Source: Pseudomonas viridiflava (lineage in GTDB: Bacteria > Pseudomonadota > Gammaproteobacteria > Pseudomonadales > Pseudomonadaceae). Taken from it: 64,000 nucleotides of DNA. Shown piece after piece: positions 18,620 through 27,011 of this stretch. The DNA lies in assembly GCF_900580675.1 (NCBI RefSeq), contig NZ_UTBG01000181.1, positions 33,069 to 97,068 on the forward strand, given 5' to 3'. The notes under the pieces were generated by a model. It was given only the letters and a program-made list of their open reading frames with translations, ran no database searches and was not told the origin of the DNA. The stretch's first letter is position 1. Each line of letters begins with the position of its first letter. The position numbers and the translations under genes are program-made.

Positions 18620-20016
18620 GTGAGATCGGCCAACTGACGGCGGTGCAACTGCTGCAGCATTTTCGCGAAAAAACCCTGTCACCGGTGGACGTTACCGAGG
18701 ACGCATTGCTGCGTATCGAGCGCTACAACCCGCAGGTAAACGCCTACTGTCACGTCGACCCGGAAGGCGCCTTGAACGCCGCGCGGGCGTCGGAACAGCG
18801 CTGGCTCAAGGGCGCCCCCTGCGGCGCGCTCGACGGTGTGCCGGCGTCGATCAAAGACCTCACGCTGACCCTCGGCATGCCCACGCGCAAGGGTTCGCGC
18901 ACTACCTCCGCCGAGGGGCCGTGGGATGTCGACGCGCCCTTCCCGGCCTTTATGCGCAAGGCCGGCGCGGTGCTGCTGGGCAAGACCACCACCCCGGAAT
19001 TCGGCTGGAAAGGCGTCACCGACAACCCGCTGTACGGCATCACTCGCAACCCGTGGGACACGCGGACCACGGCGGGCGGCTCATCGGGCGGGGCCGGTGC
19101 GGCGGCGGCGTTGAACCTCGGCGTGTTGCACCAGGGCAGTGACGCCGGGGGTTCCATCCGGATTCCCTGCGCGTTTACCGGCACCTTCGGCATCAAGCCG
19201 ACCTTTGGTTACGTGCCGCAGTGGCCGGCCAGCTCCATGACCATCCTGTCGCACCTGGGGCCGATGACCCGCACCGTCGAAGACAGCGTGCTGATGCTGC
19301 AGACCATCGCCCAGCCGGATGCACGCGACGGCCTGATCGGCGCGCCGAGGACCACCCCATGGCTTACGCCGGGTAGCGACCTGAAGGGGTTGCGCGTGGC
19401 TTACAGCCCCACGTTCGGCTATGTGGAGGTCGATCCGCAAGTGGCGGCAGTTGTCGCCCGCGCGGTGGAAGGCCTGGTGCAACTGGGCGCTCATGTCGAG
19501 CAGATCGACCCAGGGTTCAGCGACCCGCTCGAGGTGTTCAGCACCCTGTGGGCAGCCGGTGCCGCGCGCCTGACAAGCACGATGAGCGATGCACAAAAAC
19601 AACTGCTGGACCCCGGCCTGCTGCGCATCGCGCAACAAGGCGAGCGCCTGAGCCTGGATGACCTCAACGCAGCCCTTGAAGCACGGGCCGCCCTGGTGGC
19701 GCGGATGGCGGCGTTCCATGAACACTACGACGTGTTGGTTTCGCCGATGATGCCAATCACCGCGTTCGAGGCCGGGCACAACGTGCCACCGGGTTCGGGG
19801 ATGAATGAGTGGACACAGTGGACGCCATTTACCTATCCCTTCAACTTGACGCAGCAGCCTGCGGCGTCGGTGCCGTGTGGGTTGGCGGCGAATGGCTTGC
19901 CGGTGGGGTTGCATGTGGTGGGTGCGCGGTTTGCGGATGAGCAGGTGTTGAAGGTGTGCCAGGTGTATGCCAAGGCCTTTCCCACCGAACACCTTGCAGC
20001 ACCTCGTCACCCGTAG
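18616..20016 (+). CDS. Amidase signature family enzyme
   Basis: A 466-residue amidase (GatA/AS family) that hydrolyses carboxamides with a Ser-cisSer-Lys triad. The Lys is in GVPASIKDLTLT (about residue 80). The glycine/serine-rich signature TTAGGSSGGAGAAAA holds the cis-Ser, and GSDAGGSIRIPCAFTG holds the nucleophilic Ser. The ATG overlaps the preceding stop by 4 bp, so the two hydrolases are co-translated. As the last gene of the importer operon it may release ammonia or an acid from the same substrate. Confidence 0.92.
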   Translation: MSEIGQLTAVQLLQHFREKTLSPVDVTEDALLRIERYNPQVNAYCHVDPEGALNAARASEQRWLKGAPCGALDGVPASIKDLTLTLGMPTRKGSRTTSAEGPWDVDAPFPAFMRKAGAVLLGKTTTPEFGWKGVTDNPLYGITRNPWDTRTTAGGSSGGAGAAAALNLGVLHQGSDAGGSIRIPCAFTGTFGIKPTFGYVPQWPASSMTILSHLGPMTRTVEDSVLMLQTIAQPDARDGLIGAPRTTPWLTPGSDLKGLRVAYSPTFGYVEVDPQVAAVVARAVEGLVQLGAHVEQIDPGFSDPLEVFSTLWAAGAARLTSTMSDAQKQLLDPGLLRIAQQGERLSLDDLNAALEARAALVARMAAFHEHYDVLVSPMMPITAFEAGHNVPPGSGMNEWTQWTPFTYPFNLTQQPAASVPCGLAANGLPVGLHVVGARFADEQVLKVCQVYAKAFPTEHLAAPRHP

Positions 20017-20110
20017 GACGGCCAAGGCGCCCTGGGATTGCCTTGTGCATCCCGGGGCGCGATTGGCTTACAATTCGCACCTCACTTTTTTGTCGTACGG
20101 ATTGTTTCAG

Positions 20111-20386
20111 ATGGAATTCACAAGGACTGTCCTGGCGAGCGCATTGCTCGCCCTGCTGCCAGCCATGGCCTGCAACGCAGCGCTCGATCTGAGCTACACG
20201 GCACCTGAGCCCACGGCAGCACCGCCCGATGCGACGCCTCAGCCCAAATCGCTGTTTCCCGTGCAGACCCTGCCGCCGCTGAAGCTCGAATACAGCTGCG
20301 AAGGGCCGCAATGCCAATATGAAACCTTCATCGACAAACGGCACGAAGACCAGACGAGCCGTCACTGGTCGATCGGCATCCAATGA
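20111..20386 (+). CDS. Small exported protein, unknown function
   Basis: A 91-residue protein with a clear signal peptide (MEFTRTVLASALLALLPAMA, cleavage likely near CNA-AL), then a Pro/Ala-rich spacer and a short C-terminal part with two cysteines (SCEGPQCQYETF) that could form a disulfide. No family is recognised. The ATG at 20111 gives the signal sequence; the open frame to 19967 overlaps the amidase. Its stop overlaps the start of the nuclease-like gene (ATGA), suggesting coupled expression. Confidence 0.7.
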   Translation: MEFTRTVLASALLALLPAMACNAALDLSYTAPEPTAAPPDATPQPKSLFPVQTLPPLKLEYSCEGPQCQYETFIDKRHEDQTSRHWSIGIQ

Positions 20387-21423
20387 TCAGTTGGCTCAAG
20401 TCGTTCTGGCGCACCAAGCCATCGCAGACGCTCGCCCAGATGATTCTCAGTACCCGGCGCAACAAGGCCCGAACAAGCCTGCTGCTGGTGCTGATTATGG
20501 TGAGCACCGCGATCAACTATGCGCTGTTAATCCGCGAGGTGTTCCAGCCCGCTGACCAGGCCAATCCGGCGGTCTATAACCTGATGACCTCCGAGGAGTT
20601 CCGGCAGAACACCGATCCATTATTCGACAAGTTGAAAGCCTACAACCGGGAACCCAGCGCAGAGCGTCTCGATGAACTCTCCACCCTTATTGTCCCCGAT
20701 CGGGGGCATATCTGGGTTTACGTCAGCCTCAAGTTCCAACTCCTGCCGCAAGCCGACCAGGCCGGCAATGCACTTGCGCGCTACCACTACGAGCCGCAAA
20801 TTACCGTGCGCCCGGCTTTGCCAGGGCTGTCGCTGTTCATCCTCATCGAAACTATTCTGCTGTTGTTGCTGATCTACACCAGGTTGAAAGAGCCGGCGGC
20901 CATGCTCGCGTTCGAAGAGCGCCAGCTGGCGAGGTTTTTTGATGACGAGCCGGATGCACCGGCGCCCTCACCGCTGGATACGGTCCGGCACCTGCTGCAC
21001 CACTTTCATCGCTTCTGCCTGGCGCTGAATCATCGCCACGGTGGCCGGACGGGCCTGTCGGTGCAGCATGAATACGACGTGCAGGATCTGCTGCGTGCCC
21101 TGCTCAAACTACATATCGCCGACGTGCGTGCCGAAGAGCCTGTGCCGAGCTGCGCAGGCGCTTCATCGCGCCTGGACTTTCTGCTGCATGAGCTGGAAGT
21201 GGGTATCGAAGTGAAAATGACCCGCGCGGGGCTGAAGGACAAAAAACTCGGTGAAGAGTTAATCGTCGATATCGCCCGCTATGCCGAACATCCGCGCTGC
21301 CGACAACTGATCTGCTTCGTCTATGACCCCAGCTACCTCATCCGCAATCGCCAGGCTCTGCAGGAGTACGTTCTGCGTCAAGGGCATCGCCTCCCTGTCG
21401 AACTGATCTTTTCGCCCGCCTGA
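20383..21423 (+). CDS. Membrane-anchored PD-(D/E)XK nuclease-like protein
   Basis: A 346-residue protein with two hydrophobic helices (about 31-50 and 148-166) bracketing a loop of about 95 residues, then a cytosolic C-terminal domain (about 225-346). That domain carries HEYDVQDLLRALLKL, SSRLDFLLHELEVGIEVKM (Asp265, Glu276, Lys278 fit the PD-(D/E)XK core), and GEELIVDIARYAEHP followed by LICFVYDP. This pattern is known from restriction-endonuclease-like (DpnII/MboI-type) domains often found in defence genes. The gene starts inside the stop of a small exported protein. The function is unknown; an anti-phage or DNA-processing role is inference. Confidence 0.75.
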   Translation: MISWLKSFWRTKPSQTLAQMILSTRRNKARTSLLLVLIMVSTAINYALLIREVFQPADQANPAVYNLMTSEEFRQNTDPLFDKLKAYNREPSAERLDELSTLIVPDRGHIWVYVSLKFQLLPQADQAGNALARYHYEPQITVRPALPGLSLFILIETILLLLLIYTRLKEPAAMLAFEERQLARFFDDEPDAPAPSPLDTVRHLLHHFHRFCLALNHRHGGRTGLSVQHEYDVQDLLRALLKLHIADVRAEEPVPSCAGASSRLDFLLHELEVGIEVKMTRAGLKDKKLGEELIVDIARYAEHPRCRQLICFVYDPSYLIRNRQALQEYVLRQGHRLPVELIFSPA

Positions 21424-21462
21424 CGGCTACACTGTCGGGCTTGAGCAACCTGCGAGACCTTC

Positions 21463-22326
21463 ATGGACATTGAACTGGCACGCACCTTCCTCGAAATCAT
21501 CCGCTGCGGCAGCCTGGCCGCGGCGGCCGAGAAACTGCACGTCACCCAGACCGCCATTACCGCACGGGTCAAAAACCTCGAAAGCCAACTCGGCAGCACG
21601 CTGTTTATCCGCAACCGCGCAGGTGCTCGCCTGACTTCTGACGGCGAGGCCTTTGTGGTGTATGCCAACCAGTTGCTGCAAACCTGGGAGGCCGCGCGGC
21701 GCGACTTGCCGTTGCCCGATGGCTATCGCAATGTGCTGCATATCGGCGGCGAAGTCAGCCTGTGCAACCCGCTGATGCTCGGCTGGGCCCAGGCACTGCG
21801 TGAGCGGATCCCCGGGCATGCGCTGCGTACCGAAGTGCGTGAAGGCGAATACTTGCTGCGCCAACTGGAACTGGGCGTGCTCGACGCCGCCCTGGTGTTC
21901 CAGCCGCAGTACTGGCCGGGGTTGCAGGTGGAACAGGTGCTCGAGGAAAAGCTGATTCTGGTGCAACTGGTGAGCAAACCCGACCCGTACGTCTACATCG
22001 ACTGGGGCCCGGGCTTTCGCCAGCAGCATGACGCCGCCCTGCCCGATCGGGCTCGCGCGGCATTGAGTTTCAACCTGGGACCGCTGGCGTTGCAGTACAT
22101 CCTGGAGAACGGCGGCGCCGGGTATTTCCGCACGCGGGTGGTGCAGAGCTATCTGGACAGTGGCGTGATGGAGCGCGTGCCCAAGGCTCCGGAGTTCAAC
22201 TTCCCGACGTTCGTGGTATATTCGCGGGCGCGGGATTCGGCGGTACTGCAACAGGCGCTGGAATTGCTGCGCGGCGTGGTCAAGGCCGAGACCGACTGGT
22301 CGCAACGCTGGGACCCGCTGATTTAA
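21463..22326 (+). CDS. LysR-family transcriptional regulator
   Basis: A 287-residue LysR protein starting MDIELARTFLEIIRCGSLAAAAEKLHVTQTAIT, which is the winged-helix DNA-binding part. A linker and a periplasmic-binding-like effector domain (about 90-287) follow. It is transcribed in the same direction as its neighbours, 40 bases after the nuclease-like gene. The target is not evident; the hydroxylase 80 bases downstream is a candidate. Confidence 0.88.
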   Translation: MDIELARTFLEIIRCGSLAAAAEKLHVTQTAITARVKNLESQLGSTLFIRNRAGARLTSDGEAFVVYANQLLQTWEAARRDLPLPDGYRNVLHIGGEVSLCNPLMLGWAQALRERIPGHALRTEVREGEYLLRQLELGVLDAALVFQPQYWPGLQVEQVLEEKLILVQLVSKPDPYVYIDWGPGFRQQHDAALPDRARAALSFNLGPLALQYILENGGAGYFRTRVVQSYLDSGVMERVPKAPEFNFPTFVVYSRARDSAVLQQALELLRGVVKAETDWSQRWDPLI

Positions 22327-22407
22327 GCCCGCTGACGGCGCAAAACTCGCACTATTGCCTGCACCAACTAAGCTCAGTCTCCAACAAAAAATACTGAGCT
22401 TCATGCC

Positions 22408-23085
22408 ATGGACCATCCCACCGAAACCTTTCGCGCCGCTTACCGTGCAGCCGTCAGCCGCCACTACAACCCCTGGGTGCACGCCAGTTTTGTGCTGGGT
22501 TACGGCATTGCCTGTATCGCCCTGGCATGCTCGACCACGGCGCGGATCACCGCGCTGCAATGGCTGACCGTCCCGTTGACCCTGGTGTTCTTCAACCTCT
22601 GCATCTACCTCGTGCACCGTCATCTCGGCCATCACAAGCATGCCCTGGCGCGGCTGTTTTACGCACGCCACACCGGCGACCACCACAGCTTTTTCACCCC
22701 CGGACACATGACCTTCGACAGCGCACGCGACTGGCGCGTCATCCTGTTCCCCGCCTGGCTGATCGTGCTGCACAGCCTGGCAATCACCCTGCCCGCCTGG
22801 TGGCTGCTCAAGCAACTGAGCCCGAATGTTGCCGGGCTGTTTGCCGGCTGCATGATCCTCGGCTATTTGCTGTACGAAGTGTTTCACGCCTGCGAGCACC
22901 TGCCCGCCGAACACCCGGTGGCGCGCCTGCCGTGGGTGTGCCAGATGCACCAACTGCACGCCCTGCACCATCGCCGCGAGCTGATGCAGGGGCGCAATTT
23001 CAATATCGTCCTGCCCTTAATGGATTACTTGTTCGGCACTCTGTACTGGGAACCGCGCACTAACGACAACCAGGAATCGTCATGA
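22408..23085 (+). CDS. Fatty acid hydroxylase / sterol desaturase superfamily protein
   Basis: A 225-residue membrane protein with about four hydrophobic helices and the di-iron histidine clusters of the family: HRHLGHHKH, HTGDHHSFF and HALHHRR (HxxxH / HxxHH types). Such enzymes hydroxylate lipids or sterols using O2. The ATG at 22408 is used. The stop overlaps the next gene (ATGA), so it is coupled to the lactonase-like gene. The substrate is unknown. Confidence 0.82.
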   Translation: MDHPTETFRAAYRAAVSRHYNPWVHASFVLGYGIACIALACSTTARITALQWLTVPLTLVFFNLCIYLVHRHLGHHKHALARLFYARHTGDHHSFFTPGHMTFDSARDWRVILFPAWLIVLHSLAITLPAWWLLKQLSPNVAGLFAGCMILGYLLYEVFHACEHLPAEHPVARLPWVCQMHQLHALHHRRELMQGRNFNIVLPLMDYLFGTLYWEPRTNDNQESS

Positions 23086-24178
23086 GTACCCGTCCGAAAA
23101 AACTGCGCCATCTGATGTTTGTGCTGCTGTTGGCAGTGATCGCTTTTTTGCTGTTGATGCCCACCAAGGTACAACCGGTCAACTGGGCACCGCCCAAAGC
23201 GCCCTCAATGAAGGACGGGCCTTACGCCGAAAATCAGCGACTCAAGGGTGTGCAAAAAATCGGCGCGCAGGACATCACCGGGCCCGAGGCGCTGCTGCTG
23301 GATGCCCAGGGTTTTCTGATCAGCGGGCTGCAGGATGGACGGCTCATCCGCACCTCGCCCGACAGCCGCAGCCTGGAAGTACTGGCCAATACCGGTGGGC
23401 GCCCGCTGGGCATGGCGCCGCACCCGGACGGGCGGCTGATCATTGCCGACGGGGTCAAGGGCCTGCTCGCGCTGGATGCCAACCGCCAACTCACGTCCTT
23501 GAGCACCGCCGCCAACGGCGTACCTTTTGGTTTTACCAATGACGTGGCGGTCGACGCCGGCGGGCGCTATGCGTATTTCAGCGATGCGTCGAGTCGCTGG
23601 GGTTATGGCCAGGACGGTGAAGCAGTGATCGAGCATGGCGGCGATGGTCGGCTGCTGCGTTATGACTTCAACACCGGCACCACCGAGGTCTTGCTTGCGC
23701 AGTTGCAATTCGCCAACGGCGTGGCCCTCGGCCCGAACGAAAACTACGTGCTGGTGAATGAAACCGGCGCCTATCGCATCAGCCGTTACTGGCTCAAGGG
23801 CGAACGCGCCGGCCAGCATGACCTGTTTATCGACAACCTGCCCGGCCTGCCGGACAACCTCAGTTTTAACGGCCAGGACCGTTTCTGGGTGGCGCTGTAC
23901 TCGCCGCGCAACCCCTTGCTCGACAGCTTGCCGGCTACCCGTTGCTGCGCAAAGTGATGGTGCGCGCCTTGATGGTGGTGCCCAAGCCGATCGAGCGCAA
24001 AGCGTTTGTGCTGGGGCTGGATACCGACGGCAAGGTCATCGCCAACCTGCAGGATGGCAGCACGGGCAATTACTCGCCGATCACCACCGCGCGGGAGTAT
24101 GGCGACTGGCTGTACCTGGGATCGCTGAAAAGCACGAGCATGGCGCGCCTGCCGTTGGCGATGGCATTGGCGCAATAA
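23082..24178 (+). pseudogene. SMP-30/strictosidine-synthase-like beta-propeller, frameshifted
   Basis: The first frame encodes 291 residues: an N-terminal membrane anchor (LMFVLLLAVIAFLLLMP) and a beta-propeller with GPEALLLDAQGFLISGLQDG, FTNDVAVDAGGRYAYFSDASS, NGVALGPNENYVLVNETGAYRI and LPGLPDNLSFNGQDRFWVAL. It then runs into a stop at 23957. The family's continuation (YPLLRKVMV..., DGSTGNYSPITTAREYGDWLYLGSL...) is in another frame to 24178. The break is at about 23928-23932, where one G seems to be missing after AGCTT. Repaired, the protein is about 365 residues. It is either a true inactivating deletion or a sequencing error. Family members are lactonases or strictosidine synthase-like hydrolases. 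Confidence 0.8.
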
Positions 24179-24181
24179 CGC

Positions 24182-24213
24182 AAAAAGGGCATACAAGCTT
24201 GGCTTGTATGCCC
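24182..24213 (-). terminator. Rho-independent terminator
   Basis: The 12-bp perfect stem GGGCATACAAGC / GCTTGTATGCCC has a 3-base loop and is followed, on the minus strand, by CTTTTTG. It lies 23 bases after the stop of the large secreted-protein gene and ends its transcript. Confidence 0.88.
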
Positions 24214-24235
24214 CAGGTTTCAAGGGTTCAGGTCC

Positions 24236-25741
24236 TCAGGCCTTGGTGCTGCTCAGCAAGGTCTGCTTGCACAAGTGGCCGAAGCTGACGAACTGGACAT
24301 TGTCGCCACCCACGCCGATCCCCGGATACTCCAGCACTTGCATGCGCCACACGCCGTAGTTGAAGTCGGTGCGCCAGGTGTTGTTATAGCCCTGGGCATA
24401 GTCGACGAACGTGGTCTGGAAATCCCCGTCGCACGTGCCCACATTGATGGTGCCGGTAGCCTGGCCGGAACTGTCGGTCGGCGCCGAGTAAGCCTTGTAG
24501 ACGATCTCGCCGGAGTCCGGGTTGACGTGCTGGTCGAGCAACACAATCGGGTGCAACCCCACCAGCGGCATCCCGGTGCTGTCCGACAGGCCCATGGTCC
24601 AGGTCAGGTTTCGATAGGCTTGGGTGGTCATGTAGCCGTAGCCGACATCGGAAGCGGAATACGGGATGCGGATCACGCTCGGCTCGCCCTTCACATCCGC
24701 GCCGTTGATGCGCGGGTTGGAACCAAACGACAGGTTGTATTTGCCCGTCGCACTCCACGCATCGTTCGGGTTCGGCCGCACCCGCACCTTGACCACACCG
24801 CCGACACCCGGGCTCGGGACGGACGTCGACTTGAGAGCGTTGTCCACCACGACCCACTGGCTGCCATCCAGACGCTCGAGGATCCATTTGTTGCGCGTGC
24901 TGCCGCTGGCAGCATCGGCCGTCAAGGCGATGCCCACGCTCTGGCCACGCACGGCGGTGAAGTCGAAGTAGTCGACATCGTTGACGCTGTCGGCGTTGCC
25001 GCTGAGGTAGTTCAGCGTGTCCGGCAGCTGGAAGGCCGTGTCCGGTGTGTCATTCGGTTCGAACGCATCGATATTCGCATCCACCGCCACCCCGAACTGG
25101 AAACTCGAGCCCTGCACCGCTGCATTGGCTTCCATGAACCAGTAGTAGTCACCGGCCGGCAGCACGCCGCTCAGGCTTTCATCGCCGGTGCCTGGGCTGT
25201 CGGAAGTGCCCAGCGGAATCGGATTGCCTTGGCCATCGTCCTGGAACAGGGTCAGCGACATGTTGGTGCCCGCCGTCTGGCCGACCAGCAGCGCATTGAT
25301 CCGCGCCTTCTGCGGCAGGTTGAAGTGGTAGCACAGCAAATCGCCGGGCTGCACGCCATCGACCGTGTACAGCTGATTGACGTCCAGGGTGGTTTCGCAA
25401 CCCTGAACCAATGCAGCCTGCACCGCTGCCGCTTGCTGGGCGCGGGCTTTTTTCACATGGGTCACCGGGGCTGGCGAGGTGTGGTCCTGCACCACCGAGT
25501 CGGCCTTGGCCTTGGGGGCGAATACCGGTTTCTTCAGCTGCGCAGCGGCTTGCAGTTGCTGTTTGAGCGCGGCAGACGCCTGGGTAGGCTGGACTTTACC
25601 GGCCGCTTTCAGGGTTTGTTTGACCGAGGGTTGAGCCGCTTGCGCAGCCAGGTGAGGATATTGCTCGGCCAGGGCAAAGGCCGAAACGAAGCAGGTGGCC
25701 GCCATGGCCGCGCCCAGCATAAAGGCTTTTTTCGATTTCAT
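24236..25741 (-). CDS. Large secreted protein with PPC-like beta domains
   Basis: A 501-residue protein with a signal peptide (cleavage after FALA, residue about 25), then an Ala/Gln/Lys-rich linker to about 115. Two bacterial pre-peptidase-C-like beta modules follow: CETTLDVNQLYTVDGVQPGDLLCYHF...LPAGDYYWFMEA, then DAFEPNDTPDTAFQLPDTLNYLSGNAD...DYFDFTAVRGQSV. The C-terminal 150 residues (MTTQAYRNLTWTMGLSDSTG..., ending GHLCKQTLLSSTKA) match no enzyme I recognise. PPC modules usually accompany secreted proteases, but no protease domain is seen. It is monocistronic, with a strong terminator. Confidence 0.72.
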   Translation of the reverse strand: MKSKKAFMLGAAMAATCFVSAFALAEQYPHLAAQAAQPSVKQTLKAAGKVQPTQASAALKQQLQAAAQLKKPVFAPKAKADSVVQDHTSPAPVTHVKKARAQQAAAVQAALVQGCETTLDVNQLYTVDGVQPGDLLCYHFNLPQKARINALLVGQTAGTNMSLTLFQDDGQGNPIPLGTSDSPGTGDESLSGVLPAGDYYWFMEANAAVQGSSFQFGVAVDANIDAFEPNDTPDTAFQLPDTLNYLSGNADSVNDVDYFDFTAVRGQSVGIALTADAASGSTRNKWILERLDGSQWVVVDNALKSTSVPSPGVGGVVKVRVRPNPNDAWSATGKYNLSFGSNPRINGADVKGEPSVIRIPYSASDVGYGYMTTQAYRNLTWTMGLSDSTGMPLVGLHPIVLLDQHVNPDSGEIVYKAYSAPTDSSGQATGTINVGTCDGDFQTTFVDYAQGYNNTWRTDFNYGVWRMQVLEYPGIGVGGDNVQFVSFGHLCKQTLLSSTKA

Positions 25742-25946
25742 TTTTTATCCATCCATAGTTAAAAAGTGAAGCTCAGGTGACATCCGGTCACCTGGGATGG
25801 AATGTAGAATACGACTGTATGGATGTACAGTGTTTTTTTAAAGAAATAGGGTGGCCGAAAATATGCCTGTCGGGAAAGGCCCTGTCTTTAGAGCCAAATG
25901 CACCCGTGGCCCCAGTTGCCAAACAAAAGCGCCTGCAGAAAGCGCC

Positions 25947-27011
25947 CTAATACCCAGTCATCTCCAGATAACCCACCCCACCGTCGAACTGCACCGGGCC
26001 TTCCCAGTACGGAATGCTCAGGTTCATCCAGGCGTTCGGGTTGACGGCCTCGGTGGTGATATCCAGCTGTTTGCCAGGAATTTTCAGCGACCAGCGCGTA
26101 GGAATATTGCGCCCGTCAATCGCCGTGGTTTGCAGCGGCGCCAATTGGATATCGGCGTCATGCAGGGTTTGGGTACGGCCTTCGCGGTCGATCCAGGTGC
26201 CGGTCAAGTAGGACCCGCCGTCGGTTTGCCGCACACGAAACAGCATCAGTTGCTCGCCCCGGTCCAAGTGCAGCGAGAACCAGTCCCAGCCGGTCTGGCT
26301 GGCGCCTAATGGCTGGCTGCTCCATTCGCGGTCGAGCCAGGCCGGGCCGCTGACCTGGTAAGTCTTGCCGTCGATGCTCACGCTGCCGCTGGCGCTGAAA
26401 AACGGCTGGCTGTAGTAGTACGACGCCTGGCCCTGGTCGGATTTGCGGCTGTAACCGCCGTCGCCCTGGAGCACCAGCGGGCGGCTGGAGGTCAGGTGCA
26501 AGTCGTAGGCGAAATACGCGCCATTGGCCTTGAGCTGCATGCCTGCCAACGCGCTCGCGCTGCCGGGCTGGGTGGCGAAATTCCAGTCGTCGATCCACGC
26601 AGTGAAGGGCGCGGCCTGGGCACCGGCCTGGCCCACGCCGCCGCGGGCGTAACGCTCGGCGGCGTAATGACGGTTAGCGGAAGTGACGGCGGCGTGGCCA
26701 AGCCAGATGGTCGAGTCCTGCCAGCCGGCTTGCGTCGGCCCGGCCTTGAGCGCGTTGCGAAACAGCGTCCATTGCACGCCGAACACGTTGCCCTGGGCAT
26801 CCTTGAGGTTGGCGGTGACGTACCACCACTCGACGCGAAAGCCTGCATGCGGGCCGTGATCCTCAGGAAAGCTGAAGACTTTGCCGGGCACGACCTGGGC
26901 AAAGTCGGCCGCGTCACTGCCCAAGCCTGCGAAACTTTCCGGCGGTGCAGGTGCCTTGTCGCAAGCGCTCAGCAACAACAGAACCGCCCACAGCAGCGAC
27001 TTAATCTTCAT
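25947..27011 (-). CDS. Lipocalin-like (AttH/CrtC-type) lipoprotein
   Basis: A 354-residue protein with a lipoprotein signal (LLWAVLLLLSAC, Cys about 17). The body is the AttH/CrtC double-lipocalin fold: FPEDHGPHAGFRVEWWYVTANL and GVQWTLFRNALKAG in the first half, and GPAWLDREWSSQPLGASQTGWDWFSLHL in the second. The name 'carotenoid 1,2-hydratase' is historical for this family; here the partners are an FtsX-type permease and an ATPase, as in many Proteobacteria, suggesting a lipid- or hydrophobic-molecule-handling role. The ATG at 27011 is chosen over TTG 27017. It overlaps the permease gene by 11 bp. Confidence 0.85.
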   Translation of the reverse strand: MKIKSLLWAVLLLLSACDKAPAPPESFAGLGSDAADFAQVVPGKVFSFPEDHGPHAGFRVEWWYVTANLKDAQGNVFGVQWTLFRNALKAGPTQAGWQDSTIWLGHAAVTSANRHYAAERYARGGVGQAGAQAAPFTAWIDDWNFATQPGSASALAGMQLKANGAYFAYDLHLTSSRPLVLQGDGGYSRKSDQGQASYYYSQPFFSASGSVSIDGKTYQVSGPAWLDREWSSQPLGASQTGWDWFSLHLDRGEQLMLFRVRQTDGGSYLTGTWIDREGRTQTLHDADIQLAPLQTTAIDGRNIPTRWSLKIPGKQLDITTEAVNPNAWMNLSIPYWEGPVQFDGGVGYLEMTGY

